From Vitellaria paradoxa (lineage: Eukaryota; Streptophyta; Magnoliopsida; Ericales; Sapotaceae): 64,000 nt of DNA. Positions 57,018 through 64,000 of this stretch are shown here, one piece after another. Location of the stretch: assembly GCA_019916065.1 (NCBI GenBank), contig CM034237.1, positions 38,918,485-38,982,484 of the forward strand, read 5' to 3'. The notes below the pieces were generated by a model. It worked only from the letters and a program-made list of their open reading frames with translations, searched no databases and was not told the origin of the DNA. A program made the position numbers and the translations under genes. Numbering within the stretch: the first letter of the stretch is position 1; the number at the start of each line of letters is the position of its first letter.

Positions 57018-60000
57018 ATGGCGACTAGCAGAATCAGATTCGCAGTGGTCTTCGTGGTTTTTATCGTAGTGGGGCTTCTATCGAATGCAGTCCGATCGCT
57101 CCGGTTCGATCTCCAATCGGGCCAGTCGAAGTGCATAGCTGAAGACATCAAGAGCAATTCCATGACCGTCGGCAAGTACACCATCGTCGCTCCCAACGAT
57201 GGCAATCCCTTGCCCGAGTCTCATAAACTCACTGTCAGGGTACGCTTTTTTTTTTCTCGGCTGCCAAACGCGGTTTGAATTTTGTGGGTTAGAGACAGGG
57301 AAAAAGGGCCCCCCGGGGGGGGGGATTTTGTTTTCTTGCATTTTATCGGCAGCCAAACAGGAGGGTTTTATGGGTTTTTTCAATTTGGAATTGTGGGTTT
57401 TTGTCAGGTCCAATCGTCTCACGGGAAAAACTATCACTATGCGGAGCATGTGGAGTCGGGACAGTTCGCTTTTGAGGCAGTGGAGGCTGGGGACTACATG
57501 GCTTGTTTTTGGGCGCCTTATTACAAGCCGCATACGGCCATCACTGTTGACTTTGATTGGAAGAGTGGTGTGGCTGCCAAGGATTGGACCAACGTCGCTA
57601 AGAAAGGCTCAATCGAGGTGACTCTCTCTCTATCTCTCTCTCTCTCTGCGTCTAAAGTGCTATGGATTTTTTTTTTTTGGGGGGATCGTGGTGATTTGAA
57701 ATGTGTTCTATTTCCTAGTGGTGTTGATGTTTGTGCTCGACACTTGAATTGGTGGTCCATCGGATATTTCAAGTTAATTGGTTTTGAACTTTCTTTGCAT
57801 TGTAGTCTGTCCTATAGATTTTGTCAAGTGAAATTTGGATGAAAGTTAAGAGGAAAAAAATACTAAAGATCCAACTCAAAATCAATTTGCAAAAAGTGGG
57901 AGGACTATTAGTATCTGATACCGGTTTGGAGAGGACTAATAGTTTCTCGTTGCAAGTGGATAGACAGATAGTGCACCGAGTATGAGAAGTTTACGAATGA
58001 GAGATTGAGAAGCGAAAAGGGAGGGAGAATCGGTCCAAACTTAGCTTTATTACCATGTTAAGTATCTAATTCAAAACCAATTGACAAAGTGGAGAAGCCC
58101 ATTAGAATCTTATACTGGTCCGGAAGGCTTAGTTTTATTGACCCAGCAAAAAAGGAAAGGAAAGAAAAAAGTGGAAAACGCCAGTTGACTCCTTTTGGTA
58201 GAAACTCAGATTCCAAATGATGAGAAAGATGTCACGAATTGGTTGCTAGGACTAAAATTATGAGAGCTTAGGCAATTGATTTGAAATAAAAAATAAAAAC
58301 CAAAATAAGCAAGTGTGGTGGTCCAAACGATTTTATGTTCAAATGAAAATGTGCCACACATATCCATTCCTATGTAAGTCATGCTTGAAGACAGAGCTAT
58401 AATTTTGCAGAGTGATTGTATAGATTTCAGATGTCAAAGAGAGTTGAAAATGTTTGTCTTGATTCCAGAAATTATCAGATTGCTGCCCATCTCAACTGGT
58501 TAACATTTTTCTTTCACTATGCTGGACTAATAGGAACCTGGGCTTGCTTCAGAAGATTTTAGGAAGGCAGCGGTGGCTTCTTATCTTTTAACAGCCATTA
58601 TGCATCCTAATTGTTAAAATATAGGATCCACACCCTGATGTAGGATCGTAGAGAAGAAGAAAGAATCTAAGAAGGAGAAGGAGAAGGAGAATGAGAGAGA
58701 GGGGCAGCAGCTGTAACAATAAAAATATCATTCAATCTAATAATGTTCCATTAACCGTAATTAGGGTTTAAATAATAAACTTTTAAAATTCATGAGCCAA
58801 AACACAGAAGGCCTTTAATAAAATAAGCTCAACACTAATAAGGCTCAAAACAAATAGGTCTACATAATAAATAAAATAATAATAAAACAAAAATAAAATT
58901 TTAAACTAATGTTCTCATCGCACCCTCAACCATTGAGTTTATTTATGATATGAACATATCCAAAAATACAAGAATCCCCAAAATTACTCATATTCATAGA
59001 TATAGATATTCCTATATTCTAACACTAATAATTGTCTTTTACCAATTGAGCTCCTTTTTACCAATAATCTGTATGACCTCTTGGTTGCTTCATTTCTGGA
59101 CCTTTGACTTGGATCCTTTGATTAGCAGCAGTATTGGTGTCTGTAGGTTATGACTTACTTTTAAAAATCCAATATAATTTTGCACGGATGTTCTTCAACA
59201 ATTGAACCTTTCCTACTTGGCCCATGATGATTCTTACCCTTGCAGCCTTCTTATCCTCCTGTGGATCTGTGTTCTTCAAAACATATTGAAGAAAATAAAC
59301 CTTATTGATGAGTATTAAAAATTGAAACATTAAAGGAATTTCCAACCCCGCTAGAGCTGGAACTGTTCTATTAGCTGGTACCCATGCGAACTCTAGTTCT
59401 TAGGAAGATGTCTTAAATCTTCTGAACATCAAAGAAACTTACTGCCTATTCTCTGTTAAGGCCCAAAAGAAATGGATATTTTTTTTTTCTGTAACAGTAT
59501 ATTGCAGGGTGTTATGTAGACACTTCTTTTTAATTTTCCAGGTTCCAATTTACAAATTCTCAGTTCATAATTTCATATTTAATGGAAAATTTGCTATGTT
59601 AGTGTTGAACAGAAAGCAAATAATTTCTGCAATCTAAAGTACCTTTGAAGCAATGTATTTAATTTTGAGGTGAAAACTTAAGTTTGTATGTAGATGGACC
59701 ATGCATGCAATTTATGCACCGTATGTAATCATTATATGCATTTCATAAAAGTGAGCCATACTGTTTAAGTACACCATTTGATACACAATTGTGATGCAAA
59801 TATATTTTGTGCGAAATAAGTTTCTAGTTTTGTGCCATAGGAGTTGCTTTTGTTACTCAACTATTACACAAGTTTGGATCCTTGTAATATTGTGTTTTAC
59901 TCTGGTCCCACAGTCGTTCCTTTATGAAGAGAGAGAGAGTGAGATGCATGAAAATGAGAATCAAAATGGTATTGTACCCTAGGTGGCAAGTGGCATCTGC

Positions 60001-60817
60001 TTATGAGGGCAACGGGAAGTATTATTCTCAGAATGAGTAGAGAGCCTTTTTATTAATTGTATACTTTGATGCTAGTTTTAGTGAATGAGCTCATGCTCTT
60101 TGTTCTCCATTATACTCTCAATTCTTAGGATTTTGCTTTGCTCCCTAAATAACATTAGTTTGCATATTTCAACTTTCCTGTCTAATTCAAATTTAGCTCG
60201 CTTACCAAAAAAAGATAGTAAGCAGCTATTGGAAAGTTTGTTTTAGTAGGCTCAATTTCTGAAACAAAAAAAATGTTTATTATAATTTACATTTACACAT
60301 TCAGATAAATTTCTTGGTTTTGTCAACAGTGTCGCAAAGTGAACACCAATCTTGAACCATGGTTTTTTTCTAGATTCCAGATGTCATAGCCTAAATGTTT
60401 GCTTGATCTGATGTAAACACCAAACATTTTGCTATGTGCTTGTGTTGAGTTAGTTTAACACTTATTTTTTTGGGCTACCAGGCTATGGAATTAGAGCTGA
60501 AGCAGTTATATGAAACTGTTAAATCTATTAGTGATGAGATGTTCTTCCTCCGTTCAAGGTAAGTGAAAATACTTCTTCCCAAACAATTCATGACATTATT
60601 CCTTTCGAGGATTGCTCCTTTTTTTCTTCTTTTTAATTCGTTTTTGGCACGTATTGTTCATGCTTGTTGCAGAGAAGAAGAAATGCAGGAGCTTAACAGA
60701 GCAACCAACTCCAGAATGGGTTGGTTGAGTTTTCTTTCACTTTTTGTTTGCTTATCAGTAGCAGGGTTACAACTATGGCACTTGAAGACCTTTTTCGAGA
60801 AGAAGAAACTTATATAG
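57018..60817 (+). CDS. p24-delta family (emp24/gp25L, GOLD domain) cargo receptor, four exons
   Basis: p24 proteins cycle between ER and Golgi in COPI/COPII vesicles and help sort cargo such as GPI-anchored proteins. Exons 57018-57239, 57408-57617, 60482-60558 and 60673-60817 join in frame to 217 residues, the usual size. A signal peptide (RFAVVFVVFIVVGLL, about 7-21) precedes the GOLD domain (about 28-140), with LRFDLQSGQSKCIAEDI, then YHYAEHVESGQFAF and GDYMACFW. The paired cysteines are at about 39 and 102. A coiled-coil segment (LELKQLYETVKSI, EEEMQELNRATNSRM) leads to one membrane span (WLSFLSLFVCLSVAGLQLW). The cytosolic tail ends FFEKKKLI, a di-aromatic plus dilysine KKxx retrieval signal. 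Together these mark the delta subfamily. Intron 2 is 2.9 kb. No lesion seen. Confidence 0.94.
57618..60481. other. Long intron 2 of the p24 gene
   Basis: No gene is recognised. Segments near 57866-57930 and 58061-58125 are similar (CAACTCAAAATCAATTTGC against TAATTCAAAACCAATTGAC, followed by AGTGG.. and ATTAG.ATCT.ATAC.GG), a diverged direct repeat about 195 bp apart. A GAAGGAGAAGGAG tract lies near 58672. The rest is ordinary intronic sequence. Confidence 0.4.
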
Positions 60818-63779
60818 GTCTGAGTCCCCAATTCTTTTACAGTTCTCCTTAGTTGCAGTTACATGTTACAGGAACAAAAAGCCACAAAATAATTAAAACA
60901 TCCACAAAGAACAATATCCTGTACTGTTCGGCCTTTGTTTTGATCCCTTTTTCACCTATGTATATTACTATAAAGCCCTTTTGTTAAAATTAATGGTAGA
61001 ATTTCGAGCCAAAAGGTTTGGAGAATACCCATTCCCTCCACGTTATTGTGACGCTCTATTTTGGGAGAAAAGAGAACAGCTATTTTCTGGGTTATGTCTT
61101 TGGGGCTAACTGGTAAGAGATGGAGAGATTCTGCTCTCCCCTCTTTGGATAGAAAAGGAGAAATGAAGGGTGGTCTCTCAGCCCAATTTTCCCTAGAAAC
61201 AGAAATGAGATGAAATGGGGAGAAAAGAATAGGGAATAATTAGCACTCAACAAGCAAATCTTCATTTTGCTCATGCAATCAGAAGGGGTGGAAGCACAAC
61301 CCCTTTGAAAAGAGTTTCAAGAACAAATAGCTTCGGGTTCTTGTATACATGGTTTTTGTTCCATTTGTCATCACAGTGGAAGCACAACCTTTTAAAAATT
61401 TGAACTAGTTACTTTCGGACCTTTAAAATTCTAATATTTTAAAATTTTAGAGTTTTTCAAATTTTTAATTTATTAAAAAATTAGAGGCGTGAACAAATAG
61501 TTTTATTCAACAAGGTTAATTCGGCCCTCCTTTGAAACTCTCGTAGTATTATGCCTTTTGAGTAGGTAATATCCATCTTTATTTCTTTCTAGTTGTCATT
61601 GTACTTCTTAATTAGGTTATCACACTGCATCGTTGTATATGTATTTTCTCTTTTACAAAATTAACATAAATTCCCAAAATAATAATAATAATAATAATAA
61701 TTTTTAAATATTTTGGTTTAGTTAATCAAAAGAATTGTGTTACATATAATCGTACAATTATAACTTTTCAATCTTTGTCATTCTACTACTGTTAATCTTA
61801 ATGTAGGTCCAATCTAATAAACGATAAGTTACACAATTGTGAGGATAAAGTATGCATGCCATGTTTTTTTAACGTAAACTATGATAATTTACACTAAAAT
61901 ATACTTCAAATTCACTAAGAAATGCACTGAACAAGTTTAAGAAAACAATTATGCCACAAGTAATTGTAGACCTAGTTACACTAATTTTCCTTACTTAATT
62001 GTCAATGATATATAATACATAATCTACTTTAATATGCTTCCTTTAAGAAATCATGAAAAAAATTAGAATTATATATAAAATCTATTTCCATATACTTCCA
62101 TCTAAACAATCAATTCCATATGCAAAAAATAAAAAATAAAAAATTATTTTTGTTACAAGATTAGAACCATGATATTACAACTAAACTCTAACCCTTTGAT
62201 TGGTGTGTTAAACAAAACAAGTTACTGTATCTATATATATGCATTATTCGATTATTACTATTTTGCGTAGAAGAAAAATATCAAGAAATTTTTAAGAGGA
62301 GAAAAGGCTGAGTTTTTTTTTTTTTTTTTCCTTTTTCTTTTTTTGGGAAGACTTAATAAATAACTAACTATATTTATGTGTTTCAATTAACAGTTAATTT
62401 TTGTAGCTATATCTAATTTATTTATGGCACTTACATAATTGGGTGTTATCCCATAAAAAGCACAATTAATCAAAATTTTGTTGAATTATTTTTTAGAAAT
62501 ATCCAAAAATTGAAATTATTAAAGGTATATTTTATTTTTCGTAACTTGTAAACACTAAAATCATATTCACACTTGCTGTTTTTCTCCTTCCAAAAACACT
62601 TGGTCAATATTTGCTATATCATATTAAAGTCATTTATTTTATTCAAATTAAAATTAATTATTATTAAAATAATAATTTATGATTAAAATTTTTATTATAT
62701 TAAACTAAAATCATTTTGATGAATAATAATTACATATCGAATTGGTTTATTTTATTGAAATATTTTATTAAATTAAAATTAATTTTTAATAAATAATAAT
62801 TTATTATTAAATCATTTTATTTATTAATATAATTTATTGAAATTGAGTATTATTAAAATAAGTTCTAATTTATTATTAAAATGATTTATTTTGTTAAAAT
62901 AATTTACTAAAATTAAATTATTTTGCTATTAAATAATAATTTATTAGTAATGTAAATAATAATAACTATTAAATTTATTTATTATTAAAATAAAATTAAT
63001 ATTTTATTAAAAAGAATTACTTTCGGGTTTAATATATATAAATCATTATAAAATCATCAATTTCTTTTTTTAATTCATGGTATTCCTGAAAATTAAATAG
63101 GTGCAACTTTTAGTGTAGAGAGGAGGAGGAAAAAAGGAAAAAGAGGACCAGTGATTGAAAATTTTTTGTGAGGACATAAGCCGGAGTTTGTAAGAGCTAG
63201 CTCTAACCACTCGCCAAGCTCTCCAATTGATAGCACCCTATAAAATTATTGACTCTATAGACAATCTAAGACAAGAAATGGTGTTCCAAAGCTAGAGGTG
63301 GAAATCAATCCAACTTTTTTTTAGTTATTTAAGTTCAACTCAAACTTGATTCATGACTAAAACGAATTCAAATCAAATTTGATCTGTGACGCGTTTAAAA
63401 TCAAGTTCGAGTTTAAGTTTAGAAAAATTCACCTCGAAAGATCACAAGTTGACTCGATAAAATAATATATATATTATAATAATTTTATATTTTTAATAAC
63501 ATTTTATTATATTTTTATAATATTTTATTGATTATATTTTAGACTAAAACTATATCGTTTTGATTTAATTGAACTATTCAAGAGCCTAAATTCTTCTTTA
63601 TCGAGCCGAATTCGAGTCAAACTTAAATAAGTTAAAGCTTAACTCGGTTCGTTTCCACTCCTATTCAAAGCTTAAAAACTTGAGTAGGAAAACATTAAAA
63701 GCTACTGTTCTGTGAGGAGAAACAAGAGGATTAATACTGAATAATCCAGAAGAACATTGCTATTACTGAAAAGTCCAGA
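60818..63779. other. AT-rich intergenic spacer downstream of the p24 gene
   Basis: The first few hundred bases are probably the p24 3' UTR. An (AAT)n microsatellite lies at about 61678-61700. From about 62630 to 63020 there is a TTAAAT/AATTATT-rich block like the interiors of the Harbinger-like elements, but no terminal repeats were found. No gene is recognised. Confidence 0.4.
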
Positions 63780-63956
63780 ACACTGCTTGTCCAGGTTTAT
63801 TGGAACTAACTATAGCAAATTACAAAGTGAAAGAAAAGACACTGCTTGTCCAGGTTTATTGGAACTAACTATAGCAAATTACAAAGTGAAAGAGAAGACA
63901 CTGCTTGTCCAGGTTTATTGGAACAAACTACAGCAAATTACAAAGTGAAAGGGAAG
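63780..63956. repeat. 59 bp tandem repeat, three copies
   Basis: CACTGCTTGTCCAGG starts at 63781, 63840 and 63899, an exact 59 bp period. Copies 1 and 2 differ at about one base and copy 3 at a few, so the array is fairly young. Because 59 is not a multiple of three, the open frame across it reads each copy in a different frame, which argues against a coding role. Confidence 0.88.
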
Positions 63957-64000
63957 GGTTAAAGGATGAACATTTGCTGAATTGCTGATTTTGGAACATA

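Noticed and set aside
57078..57842. Long overlapping ORFs across p24 exons 1-2 and the introns
   Set aside because: They read through clear splice sites. The spliced frame gives a complete p24 protein.

Overview
This is eudicot nuclear DNA. Genes have several introns with GT..AG borders, the spacers are AT-rich, and plant transposons are abundant. The host genes are mS23, a fucosyltransferase, a GCK-domain protein, LSMT and a p24-delta protein. The species cannot be named from the sequence. About 15 kb of the window is a stack of DNA transposons whose borders can be fixed to the base by target-site duplications (TSDs).

Layout. (1) 968-6545, minus: mitochondrial ribosomal protein mS23 in four small coding exons. 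The introns hold LINE reverse-transcriptase relics and a SINE-like relic. (2) 7.6-12.9 kb: AT-rich spacer with a 1 kb PIF/Harbinger-like element and a 154 bp tandem duplication. (3) 12951-15376, minus: a two-exon GT37 alpha-1,2-fucosyltransferase. (4) 18494-29961: a Mutator-like element (MULE) with a 9 bp TSD. It holds a decayed MuDR-type transposase, an intact GRF zinc-finger ORF, and a nested CACTA element (19803-24278, TSD CGT) that carries four collinear exon fragments of an AVT1-type vacuolar amino-acid transporter. (5) 29986-35623: a short hAT-like element, into which a hAT element (30427-35594, TSD ACTAACCC) inserted. The transposase of that element was then split by a solo LTR (33511-34367, TSD CTAGC). 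(6) 39358-39867, plus: intronless GCK-domain gene. (7) 43088-52271, plus: chloroplast Rubisco/aldolase lysine methyltransferase (LSMT) in six exons. Its 4.9 kb third intron contains an antisense tau-class glutathione S-transferase pseudogene. (8) 55375-55930: a hAT MITE with an exact 8 bp TSD. (9) 57018-60817, plus: p24-delta (emp24/GOLD) cargo receptor in four exons. (10) 60.8-64 kb: AT-rich spacer ending in a 3 x 59 bp tandem repeat.

The host genes are ordinary housekeeping genes: mitochondrial translation, Golgi glycosylation, chloroplast protein methylation and ER-Golgi transport. They form no pathway together. The order FUT - GCK - LSMT - p24 does match what I recall of the Arabidopsis chromosome 1 interval around At1g14010-At1g14110, so this looks like an old conserved block into which the transposon stack was inserted between FUT and GCK. 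The most interesting items are the gene-capturing CACTA element, the readable insertion chronology, and the antisense GST relic inside LSMT.
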